Source of the DNA: Candidatus Colimorpha onthohippi
Lineage (GTDB): Bacteria; Bacteroidota; Bacteroidia; Bacteroidales; P3
Assembly: GCA_018064565.1 (NCBI GenBank)
Contig: JAGHVA010000176.1
Location: 1 to 20,467, forward strand
DNA: 20,467 nt
Direction: 5' to 3'
Shown: one piece after another, positions 1 through 6,658 of the stretch
Numbering within the stretch: the first letter of the stretch is position 1
How the letters are laid out: every line of letters starts with the position of its first letter
Program-made: the position numbers and the translations under genes
Notes under the pieces: model-generated
Database searches by the model: none
The model's input: only the letters and a program-made list of their open reading frames with translations
What the model was told of the DNA's origin: nothing

Positions 1-1176
1 GATATTCCAACAGGAAATAAGCATGCACAGGAAGATGCCAGACATAAGGATGTGCCACCAGCAAAACTAATTTTGAGGCTATCAGGGAAGCCTTTGGAAA
101 GTGGCGACTCGATTATTACTCTTTATTATAAGTATAAGGGCTGGATTTATGGAGAGCCCATATCATCGGTAGACATTCCTATAGCGTTTAATCCTGACCC
201 TCGATTGCTTTGGAAAAATATTCCGACCAGCAAGGATATACCTTTCTATAAACCAGATTTTGAATGCGAATATGTTAAGGTTGAAGAAAAAAATGGCTCA
301 GAGCCTCGTAAGGATATTGTAGCAGCAAGTCAGCGTGGTCGTTCGCATGCCCAAGAAGGCAAAGCACGCGATGATCATTTCAAAATACATCATTGTGATG
401 AGTCCGATTGGTATATTATAGCTGTAGCAGATGGAGCTGGTTCTGCTAAATTGTCAAGGAGAGGATCCGAAATTGCATGTAACATAGTTGTTGACCATTG
501 TTTGGATCAATTAAAGAATTGTGAGGATTTTGAAACTAAAATACGTGCGTACAATGATGCAAAAGATGACGACAATGCTCGTCGAGAAATGAGTAAAATC
601 ATCTATAACATCGTTGGCAATGGGGCCTTTAAGGCACATAAAGCCATAAAAGTTGCCGCAGATGCGAATGACAGTGTTTCGGCAAAGGATTTTGCAACAA
701 CTTTGATGTTCGCAATTTGTAAGAAATTTGAATTTGGATGGTTCGTGGCTTCATACTGGGTTGGCGATGGCGCTATGTGTTTGTACAATAGAGAAAAGGG
801 TACACATAAGTTATTGGGTGTTCCAGACGAAGGTGAGTTTTCTGGACAAACTCGATTTCTTACCATGCCAGAGGTATTTAAGGATGCTAAATCTGTTATG
901 GATCGTCTCCGTTTCTCTATAGAGGACGATTTTACTGCGCTTATGCTCATGACCGATGGGGTGTCCGATCCGATGTTTGAAACAGACAATAATTTGCACT
1001 CTATTGAGAAATGGGATGAGTTTTGGGATAAACTACACGATGGGTTCAAGAACGATGAGATTCCTGGAGTTGACTTGTCGGATGACAATGAGGAATCTAA
1101 GTATCAACTTCTTCGTTGGTTAGATTTCTGGTCCCCGGGCAACCATGATGATAGAACCATTGTAATATTGTATTAA
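1..1176 (+). CDS. PP2C-family protein serine/threonine phosphatase, 5' end cut by the window
   Basis: The reading frame is open to base 1, so the true start lies upstream; the GTG at 52 is unlikely to be the start. Numbering residues from that GTG, the PP2C metal-binding and core motifs are all visible: RDDH (106-109), VADGAG (125-130), ATTL (215-218), VGDGA (237-241), TDGVSD (301-306) and HDDRT (365-369). The phosphatase domain is therefore complete and probably an active Mg/Mn-dependent, cytoplasmic phosphoserine/threonine phosphatase. The first ~85 residues are an additional beta-rich segment of unknown role. Only two bases separate it from the kinase gene that follows, so the pair is almost certainly co-translated and the kinase is the natural antagonist. 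Known context: PP2C-kinase pairs with a vWA protein form the TerY-P triad of Ter stress clusters; that this is such a triad is inference, since the vWA gene would be outside the window. Confidence 0.9.
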   Translation, partial: DIPTGNKHAQEDARHKDVPPAKLILRLSGKPLESGDSIITLYYKYKGWIYGEPISSVDIPIAFNPDPRLLWKNIPTSKDIPFYKPDFECEYVKVEEKNGSEPRKDIVAASQRGRSHAQEGKARDDHFKIHHCDESDWYIIAVADGAGSAKLSRRGSEIACNIVVDHCLDQLKNCEDFETKIRAYNDAKDDDNARREMSKIIYNIVGNGAFKAHKAIKVAADANDSVSAKDFATTLMFAICKKFEFGWFVASYWVGDGAMCLYNREKGTHKLLGVPDEGEFSGQTRFLTMPEVFKDAKSVMDRLRFSIEDDFTALMLMTDGVSDPMFETDNNLHSIEKWDEFWDKLHDGFKNDEIPGVDLSDDNEESKYQLLRWLDFWSPGNHDDRTIVILY

Positions 1177-1178
1177 AT

Positions 1179-2654
1179 ATGCCACAGACGATTAGCCTAA
1201 CAGCAACCGATGGTTCGGTTGTTGAGTTTGTTGATGAAGTAATAGGCTCTGGTGCAATGAAAGATGTGTACTTTAGCCCTGATAAATCATATGTTGTTGG
1301 TTTCTTCCGAACTCCACAAGATGCGAACACCAAAGATCGCTTAAATAACATTACGGGTGTATATCGCGAACGTATCTTCAACCAAGTAGGTGGCGATTAT
1401 TGGAAGAATCTGTTTTGTTGGCCGACTAAAATGGTCGAATGGAATGGCAAATTAGGTATTGTTTGCCCAGCATATGCGAAACATTTTTTCTTTGATAGTG
1501 GACGCTTCAAAGGAAAGGAGAAAGAGGGAAAATGGTTCGCATCGGCAAAATTGCGCAATAAGTTTATCGAAGATGAACATAAGGGAACTTGGTTGACTCA
1601 TTTCCACATGTGCATCCAAATAGCTCGTGCCGTGAAGCGTTTGCACGCGGCCGGTCTTGCACATTCAGATCTTTCTTATAAGAATGTCCTTGTTGATCCT
1701 AAGTCCGGAAGAGCTAATATAATCGACTGTGACGGATTAGTTGTGCCTGGTAAATATCTACCAGATGTTGTGGGTACACCGGATTTTATTGCTCCAGAAG
1801 TACTTGAAACGCGTGGTTTAAAAATTGGAGATCCCAACAAGAAACTTCCAAGTATTCAAACAGACCGACATGCTTTGTCTGTTTTGATATACATGTATCT
1901 TCTTTACCGTCATCCTTTAAGAGGAGGCAAGGTTAATGATCTTGATGCAGCAAAAGATGAAGAGTTGTCAATGGGATCTAAGGCACTATTTATTGAACAT
2001 CCAACAGATAAAAGTAACAGACCCAAAGTTGACCAACTGGCACCAAGTGAATTGCCGCAGGGCGATGTAACTAAACTGCCATATACAATTTGTGGTCCAT
2101 ATTTGAAGGAACTTTTTGACAAGGCTTTCATTGATGGATTACACAATCCGACTATGCGACCAACAGCAGATGATTGGGTTACGGCTCTCGTAAAGACTAC
2201 AGACCTTATGCAGCCATGTCAGAATCCGAATTGCAAAGCACATTGGTTTGTCTTTGACAACTCAACAAAACCGAAATGTCCGTTCTGTGGTACTGAGTAT
2301 CATGGACAATTGCCCATATTGAATTTTTATTCTTCCTATGGTCACGGAAATTTTCGCCCTGATAACTATCGATTGATGGTGTATAGCAAACAGTCAATGT
2401 ACCTATGGCATGTGAATAAGTTTATTTTTCCAAATGAAAAGCTGACCGATGACCAGAAAAGACCTGTCGGTGATTTCCACTTCCATAATGGGAAATGGAT
2501 TCTTATAAACAGACGGCTACCTGAACTGTGGGATAAAGACACGGACACTAAAATTGAGAAAGGTCAGTCTGTTGAACTTACCGAAGGCAAGAAGATTCTT
2601 TTAGGTAAGAATGACGGGGATAGGCTAGTAATAGTTCAAATTGTTAATAATTAA
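1179..2654 (+). CDS. Serine/threonine protein kinase-like protein with C-terminal zinc ribbon
   Basis: 491 residues, ATG start two bases after the phosphatase stop. A protein-kinase fold is recognisable: glycine loop IGSGAMKDVYF (22-32), catalytic loop HSDLSYKNVL (162-171; D164, N169), metal-binding IIDCDG (181-186, taken as the DFG equivalent), and GTPDFIAPE (199-207). A helix with an invariant-like Asp follows at TDRHALSV (228-235). The usual VAIK lysine is absent (38-44 reads YVVGFFR); instead a lysine, K28, sits where the third glycine of the loop should be. After the kinase domain come a four-cysteine zinc ribbon (C347, C352, C367, C370) and a ~110-residue beta-rich tail that could be an FHA/OB-like module, though I cannot identify it firmly. 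It likely phosphorylates a protein that the upstream PP2C dephosphorylates. Cytoplasmic, with no membrane helix. The family matches kinases of TerY-P-type triads. Confidence 0.9.
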   Translation: MPQTISLTATDGSVVEFVDEVIGSGAMKDVYFSPDKSYVVGFFRTPQDANTKDRLNNITGVYRERIFNQVGGDYWKNLFCWPTKMVEWNGKLGIVCPAYAKHFFFDSGRFKGKEKEGKWFASAKLRNKFIEDEHKGTWLTHFHMCIQIARAVKRLHAAGLAHSDLSYKNVLVDPKSGRANIIDCDGLVVPGKYLPDVVGTPDFIAPEVLETRGLKIGDPNKKLPSIQTDRHALSVLIYMYLLYRHPLRGGKVNDLDAAKDEELSMGSKALFIEHPTDKSNRPKVDQLAPSELPQGDVTKLPYTICGPYLKELFDKAFIDGLHNPTMRPTADDWVTALVKTTDLMQPCQNPNCKAHWFVFDNSTKPKCPFCGTEYHGQLPILNFYSSYGHGNFRPDNYRLMVYSKQSMYLWHVNKFIFPNEKLTDDQKRPVGDFHFHNGKWILINRRLPELWDKDTDTKIEKGQSVELTEGKKILLGKNDGDRLVIVQIVNN

Positions 2655-2658
2655 AAAC

Positions 2659-3078
2659 ATGAAAGATTTCAAAGATGTCATGGCGGACAATGAATCTACC
2701 ATAAAGGAGATTCTGACTGAAACGGCAAAATGGATGCGCTTTTTGTCAATAGTTGGTCTGGTTGGAGAATTGTTTGTTTTTGGGGTGGGTGTATTAATGA
2801 TATTTTCAGATCGTGGTGATGTGAATGGTATTCCATCTATTTGGATGGGGGTGATATATATAGTTGTTGCAATTATAAGTTTATTCCCATTGATATATCT
2901 GAACGGATGTAGTCAATCAATTACCGAGGCATACAAAGAACCTAACATGGAAAAACTTTTGAATGCGGTAAAGTATAATAAGAGGTTTTGGAAGTTATAT
3001 GGGATATTTGTGCTGATATATTTGGTGATTATTGCTTTGCTGATATTGTTTGGACTTTTTTGGGGGTGCATTCGTTGA
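2659..3078 (+). CDS. Small integral membrane protein, resembles DUF5362
   Basis: 139 residues from the ATG at 2659, four bases after the kinase stop; an in-frame TTG at 2641 would overlap the kinase and is less likely. Three hydrophobic segments are visible at about residues 27-50, 60-82 and 111-136, with a charged cytosolic-looking N-terminus and a soluble loop (83-110) containing the pattern SITEAYKEPNMEKLLNAVKY. This layout resembles the DUF5362 family of small bacterial membrane proteins, which has no assigned function; I am only moderately sure of that assignment. Its place between a kinase/phosphatase pair and a membrane protease suggests a membrane partner or sensor of the same pathway, which is inference from context only. 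Confidence 0.8.
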   Translation: MKDFKDVMADNESTIKEILTETAKWMRFLSIVGLVGELFVFGVGVLMIFSDRGDVNGIPSIWMGVIYIVVAIISLFPLIYLNGCSQSITEAYKEPNMEKLLNAVKYNKRFWKLYGIFVLIYLVIIALLILFGLFWGCIR

Positions 3079-3090
3079 TTATTATAGGTT

Positions 3091-4134
3091 ATGCTTTATA
3101 TAATCAGAAATTCACAACAATATGGTCCTTACTCCATTGATGTCATCCGGCAATATGTCGAAGGTGGTCAAATATTGCTTCATGATCAAATTTTTGATGA
3201 TGCAAAACCCAACGAGATATGTCCTGTCAAGAGTTTTTTAAGGGCGAAGAGAATTAAAGTCAAGATTCCTCAAAAAGGTTCCCTTTTGAGCCAAATAAAA
3301 GCAATAGGGCAGGAATTGATATTTCCGAAAGGCCTTTTGAATTCATCACCTTTGAAGTCTGATAAAAGGTTATTGGTTTTATCGATTGTCGGGTTAGTCC
3401 CACTATTGTTGATTAGTTTGATAGGGTGGCTATCTGATATCTTTCCATTTATTGTTTTCTATTCAATATCCTTGTATTTTTCCATTATTTGGGGACTATT
3501 CTTTTTCTATCTTTTCAAGACAAGTCAAGTGTCTGTAAAAAAAACGGTTTTAATATTCTTTCTAACGCAGATTGCTGTTTTTTTTATATTTGGAATAGGT
3601 GCTAATTATCTCAATCCTTTTTATTTCTTACAAGGTAAAATAGGTTTTGTGGGGCGGTTATTGTATTATGTTTTTGCGGTTGGAGTAACAGAAGAAATAG
3701 TCAAGGCAATTCCAATATGGATAGTGCTTTCAAAGGCAAAAGAACCTATGATTCCTCAAACAATGGTGTTTTATGGATTGATGTCGGGTATTGCATTTGG
3801 TGTGTTTGAAGGCGTTCAATATCAGATGGGGGTAAATGTTGAATTAGATTATACTGGTGCTTTTTTTATGAATATTGCACGTCTTACTTGTTTGCCATTC
3901 TTACATGCAATATGGTGTGGAATAGCAGGTTATTTTTCGGCTTTTGCTCATCTGTATCCAAAATATAGAAAAGGATTGTATTGCCTTGCCATTGCGATTC
4001 CGGCTTTATTACATGGGGTATATGACACCTTCGGAGGTGGTCTCATCGGTGTTTTGGTGTCTTTCGTCGGAGTTGTATTACTGATGACATATTTAAGAAC
4101 TGGGGTTAATTATCAATCGAAACTAAGAATGTAG
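3091..4134 (+). CDS. GYF_2 domain-PrsW family intramembrane metalloprotease
   Basis: 347 residues, ATG start 12 bases after the previous stop. The first ~50 residues fit a GYF_2 domain (LYIIRNSQQYGPYSIDVI), a small adaptor module common at the N-terminus of bacterial membrane proteins. A linker (50-90) is followed by about eight hydrophobic segments. The C-terminal half carries PrsW-type signatures: EEIVK (201-205), FGVFEG (236-241), H272 in LPFLHAIWCGIAGY, and H308 with D312 in LLHGVYD. PrsW proteins are multi-spanning proteases related to the CPBP/Abi superfamily; the founding member cleaves an anti-sigma factor in Bacillus. The conserved Glu/His set is present, so activity is plausible. 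A likely role is regulated cleavage of a membrane protein within this signalling cluster, but no anti-sigma factor is visible nearby, so the substrate is unknown. Confidence 0.88.
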   Translation: MLYIIRNSQQYGPYSIDVIRQYVEGGQILLHDQIFDDAKPNEICPVKSFLRAKRIKVKIPQKGSLLSQIKAIGQELIFPKGLLNSSPLKSDKRLLVLSIVGLVPLLLISLIGWLSDIFPFIVFYSISLYFSIIWGLFFFYLFKTSQVSVKKTVLIFFLTQIAVFFIFGIGANYLNPFYFLQGKIGFVGRLLYYVFAVGVTEEIVKAIPIWIVLSKAKEPMIPQTMVFYGLMSGIAFGVFEGVQYQMGVNVELDYTGAFFMNIARLTCLPFLHAIWCGIAGYFSAFAHLYPKYRKGLYCLAIAIPALLHGVYDTFGGGLIGVLVSFVGVVLLMTYLRTGVNYQSKLRM

Positions 4135-4144
4135 AAAATACTTT

Positions 4145-5515
4145 TTGCTTAATGTGAAAAATACTGAGCGCATAGCCATCACAAGAATCATCTCTGATTT
4201 GATTAAGGCCGACTCGATTATCGATGTTGGTGAGATGGATATGTATTCACGTTTGAAAGAAAAATATGGGATTCAAAATTCTGATGAACGCTCTGCCATG
4301 CAACTGCCGTTGTCTGAGGCTATGTCTGTTATGAGCAAGGCTGGAGTACGGTTGAGGAAGGAGTTTTACTTCGACTGTTGTGAGATGACTGTAAGTGACG
4401 GGTTCTGTGACCCAACTGAAGCCAGACTCATGTTGGCTTTGGATTATTGTTTGAATGAGGATGGGAATGTGTACTCCGTGTATAGTCCTGATTTGAAAAT
4501 TGAGCCTAATCAAGTTGTCTATGTGGAAGGGAGATATGATGAGGGGGTAAATAATGAGATTGTGTCTAACTATAGGAGTCTTGTTAATGAGTATCGTACA
4601 ATAGGTGGCAATTTTATATATATACCTTGTGTTGCTAAACATTATTCACAGTACAATGAATCGACATTTGCATCCGTAGCGGCATTTTTGGCTCCAAATC
4701 TAAGTGGCTCGGAATTGGAGAAACTAATCGAGCATCTCTCAAACATGACTACTGTCCAGTTTTGCAAAGAACAATTGTGTACCAGGTTAGGAATGGATGG
4801 TTTGTTAGAGAAAAATCCATCACTGTTAATAAAGATTAGTAGTGATTATGTTGGAAATCGTTTGATGGGTAATTTTTTAAGGATCGATGTGGATGGCAGC
4901 GTGGTAGATACAACAAATAAATTAGTGGACAAATTCAAAGGTATGCTCAGTTCAGATAAGGTGCTGGTATCAAATGTGGATGAAGCAAAAGGAAGGTTTC
5001 TATATCATGGTTTTTACAAGCAGCTTTTTGACATGTATGCCATCAGTTCAGGCATTGATTGTTCTATAGAGATAAATCCTTATAAAGGTGAAATTCGTTT
5101 CCCTGAACTGGATCGAAGTTTGGAAGGATTGAGAAAGAAAGAGAAGGCTTTCTATTTTTGGATGGCTTTGATGTCAAGATCAGGAGGGGTGAGTTTCAAC
5201 CAGCCTTCTAACGCAAAACAACTTCTGTCGTACAAAAAGAGGATGGTTGAAGCCTATTCTCTTTATGAAAAGGTGTATGAGTTATTTGGTGGGGAAAAGG
5301 GGAAGGCACCAGACATAACATTGCAAAACATTAGAGGACCTATTGTGGCAAATATCAGAGCAAAAATTAGGGCAATGCGAGGCGAGCTTAGAAATGTTGA
5401 CGATTATTCAATTACCAAGGATTCAGATGGCGTGTTTAAAATCCGTCTGGATTCAAGAAGGATTAAAATGCAGACATCCAATGGTATAATGGGAATAGTG
5501 GATGTTGTAATTTAA
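4145..5515 (+). CDS. TerB-like domain protein with C-terminal wHTH-like domain
   Basis: 456 residues if it starts at TTG 4145, or 453 from GTG 4154. No ATG occurs before residue 31, inside the first domain, so a non-ATG start is required. Residues ~8-105 look like a helical TerB-like domain: LIKADSIIDVGEMDMYSRL followed by a second half, CCEMTVSDGFCDPTEARLML, with paired acidic Asp-Gly motifs. The middle (115-315) is mixed alpha/beta and unrecognised. The C-terminal ~125 residues resemble a winged-helix-like unit that also ends the protein at 13005-14342: a KKEKAFYFW helix, GGVSF, a Lys-rich helix, IRAKIRA, then a beta hairpin ending RLDSRRI. TerB-like modules are known in tellurite-resistance/stress clusters together with kinase-phosphatase triads, consistent with the genes upstream. 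Likely cytoplasmic, perhaps nucleic-acid or partner binding; function not established. Confidence 0.82.
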   Translation: MLNVKNTERIAITRIISDLIKADSIIDVGEMDMYSRLKEKYGIQNSDERSAMQLPLSEAMSVMSKAGVRLRKEFYFDCCEMTVSDGFCDPTEARLMLALDYCLNEDGNVYSVYSPDLKIEPNQVVYVEGRYDEGVNNEIVSNYRSLVNEYRTIGGNFIYIPCVAKHYSQYNESTFASVAAFLAPNLSGSELEKLIEHLSNMTTVQFCKEQLCTRLGMDGLLEKNPSLLIKISSDYVGNRLMGNFLRIDVDGSVVDTTNKLVDKFKGMLSSDKVLVSNVDEAKGRFLYHGFYKQLFDMYAISSGIDCSIEINPYKGEIRFPELDRSLEGLRKKEKAFYFWMALMSRSGGVSFNQPSNAKQLLSYKKRMVEAYSLYEKVYELFGGEKGKAPDITLQNIRGPIVANIRAKIRAMRGELRNVDDYSITKDSDGVFKIRLDSRRIKMQTSNGIMGIVDVVI

Positions 5516-5636
5516 GGGAATGTTACAGTTATTATGAGGGTCGCTCTGATGGACTCAATGATAATATTTCCAAGTTGGCATCAAAACTGAGAAACGGAAA
5601 TACTTTTGCAATAGAAATTATTAAAAAAATAATCTT
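5516..5636 (+). other. Gap with an out-of-frame coding-like tail
   Basis: The only gap over 25 bases among the region 1 genes. Frame 1 (codons starting at 5467) is open from just after a TAA at 5464-5466 to a TGA at 5638-5640, and encodes a peptide whose end contains YYEGRSDGLNDNISKLASKL and IEIIKKIIL. It has no ATG and starts inside the preceding gene, so it is not called as a gene. The last stop overlaps the next ATG as ATGA, the arrangement typical of translationally coupled genes. It could be the eroded 3' end of a former gene or chance; a promoter-like element lies within it. Confidence 0.35.
5574..5608 (+). promoter_or_regulatory. Candidate Bacteroides-type promoter for the repeat protein gene
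   Basis: TACTTTTG at 5601-5608 matches the Bacteroidota -7 consensus TAnnTTTG at every fixed position. GTTG at 5574-5577 matches three of the four bases of the -33 TTTG element, with a 23-base spacer, slightly longer than usual. Transcription would begin near 5613-5617, about 20 bases before the ATG at 5637. This would let the two secreted-protein genes be expressed separately from the kinase cluster upstream. The single short match can arise by chance in AT-rich DNA. Confidence 0.4.
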
Positions 5637-6173
5637 ATGAAAAAAGTATTTCTTGCTATTGCAGCAACAGTATTTGCCACAGCAATGATGGCTCAAACTT
5701 ACAGAGTAGGTACTTCGACTACTGGTACCAATGCATCGGGTCGTCAACAGACTACCCATAAAGATGCCTATGGGCGTACTACTGGTACTTCAACCACTGG
5801 CACCAATATGTGGGGACAACAGCAAACTACGCATCGAGATGCGTATGGATGCGTTACCGGTACGTCAACAACATCATCAAATGTATGGGGACAGCAGGTG
5901 ACCACAGATAGAGATGCGTATGGTCGTATTACAGGGACACAAACCATGAGTACCGATTTTTTGGGGAAGCAACAGACTACCTATAAAGATGCTTCTGGAC
6001 AAATTACGGGTACTTCAACTACTGAAACAAATCTCTGGGGGCAGCGGCAAACAACTTACAAGGATGCTGATGGAAACACCACAGGAACCACTACATCCGA
6101 AACCAATATCTGGGGGCAGTCTGAAGATACACATCGTAGCAATAGTAGTACAACAACAATCTGGACTTGGTAA
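5637..6173 (+). CDS. Secreted Thr-rich protein built of six 25-residue tandem repeats
   Basis: 178 residues with a clear Sec signal peptide (MKKVFLAIAATVFATAMMAQ; cleavage near 19-20). The mature part is almost entirely six consecutive units of exactly 25 residues beginning at G25, 50, 75, 100, 125 and 150. The consensus is close to GTSTTxTNxWGQQQTTxxD, then AxGxxT. The regular Gly-Thr, Trp-Gly-Gln and Asp-Ala-Tyr-Gly positions suggest a stacked beta structure. Exported to the periplasm or cell surface; no lipobox and no CHU_C or Por-type sorting domain. It ends in Trp-Thr-Trp. No enzymatic motif is visible and I do not recognise a named family. It sits between the TerB-like gene and another secreted protein, so an envelope-facing output of the cluster is possible. 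Confidence 0.85.
   Translation: MKKVFLAIAATVFATAMMAQTYRVGTSTTGTNASGRQQTTHKDAYGRTTGTSTTGTNMWGQQQTTHRDAYGCVTGTSTTSSNVWGQQVTTDRDAYGRITGTQTMSTDFLGKQQTTYKDASGQITGTSTTETNLWGQRQTTYKDADGNTTGTTTSETNIWGQSEDTHRSNSSTTTIWTW
5709..6158 (+). repeat. Six in-frame 75-base tandem repeats
   Basis: Units start at 5709, 5784, 5859, 5934, 6009 and 6084 with no length variation. Between copies the DNA differs at many synonymous positions (for example GGTACTTCGACT versus GGTACTTCAACC versus GGTACGTCAACA) while the protein pattern is kept. This points to old, selected repeats rather than recent slippage. The last unit is the most diverged: the QQTTxxDAYG part becomes SEDTHRSNSS. Confidence 0.9.
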
Positions 6174-6177
6174 ATAT

Positions 6178-6183
6178 TGGAGG
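6178..6183 (+). promoter_or_regulatory. Shine-Dalgarno sequence deciding the start at 6192
   Basis: GGAGG lies eight or nine bases before the ATG at 6192, an unusually good Shine-Dalgarno match for this phylum, in which leaders are usually AT-rich. It favours 6192 over the in-frame TTG at 6177, which would sit on top of the site. Confidence 0.6.
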
Positions 6184-6191
6184 ATTTGGTT

Positions 6192-6635
6192 ATGAAAAAG
6201 TATCTATCAATTGTTGTACTATTGCTCCCATTGCTTTTGGGTAATATTGAAGCCAAAACAAAATACACTACGGCCAATCTGAATATTCGTGTGGAACCGA
6301 CTGTGTATTCTCCCGTGTTGTCTGTCATTCCGAGAGGGACAACAATTGAAATTGAGGATGATTGTGATTGTGCATGGGTACCAGTCTATTACAACGGTAC
6401 TATAGGATATGTATGCACAAGATATATATCAGATAGTGCACCAAGAAATGTGGCAAGACCAACAAGCTCTGTCAGATATTACACAAATTCTTATGGCCGC
6501 AGAGTCCAGTCACCAACACGATACAGTTCAGCTCCAGCTGGAGCCACCGCTTTATGCCGCGACGGCTCATATAGTTTCAGTCAGTCGAGAAGAGGGACTT
6601 GTTCGCATCATGGTGGTGTTGCCAGATGGTTTTAG
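6192..6635 (+). CDS. Secreted SH3b-DUF3761 protein
   Basis: 147 residues from ATG 6192, 18 bases after the repeat protein. A signal peptide (MKKYLSIVVLLLPLLLGNIEA) is followed by a bacterial SH3 domain at about 25-80 (TANLNIRVEPTVYSPVLSVI, then WVPVYYNGTIGYVCTRYI). The C-terminal ~55 residues match DUF3761: YYTNSYGRRVQSPT, then GATALCRDGSYSFSQSRRG and CSHHGGVARWF. SH3b domains usually bind cell-wall peptides or proteins. DUF3761 has a conserved Cys/His pattern (CRDG, CSHHGG) but no assigned activity. The protein is exported, probably periplasmic. Together with the preceding repeat protein it forms a two-gene secreted pair. The domain assignments are strong; the biological role is not known. 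Confidence 0.88.
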   Translation: MKKYLSIVVLLLPLLLGNIEAKTKYTTANLNIRVEPTVYSPVLSVIPRGTTIEIEDDCDCAWVPVYYNGTIGYVCTRYISDSAPRNVARPTSSVRYYTNSYGRRVQSPTRYSSAPAGATALCRDGSYSFSQSRRGTCSHHGGVARWF

Positions 6636-6658
6636 TAATCTTAAAACAAATAAATAAT

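Noticed and set aside
52..54. GTG at 52 as start of the phosphatase gene
   Set aside because: The frame continues open to base 1 and the sequence before it looks like coding; the gene is simply cut by the window edge.
5709..6158. CRISPR-like array
   Set aside because: The 75-base periodic units are contiguous, in frame and protein coding, with no spacers.
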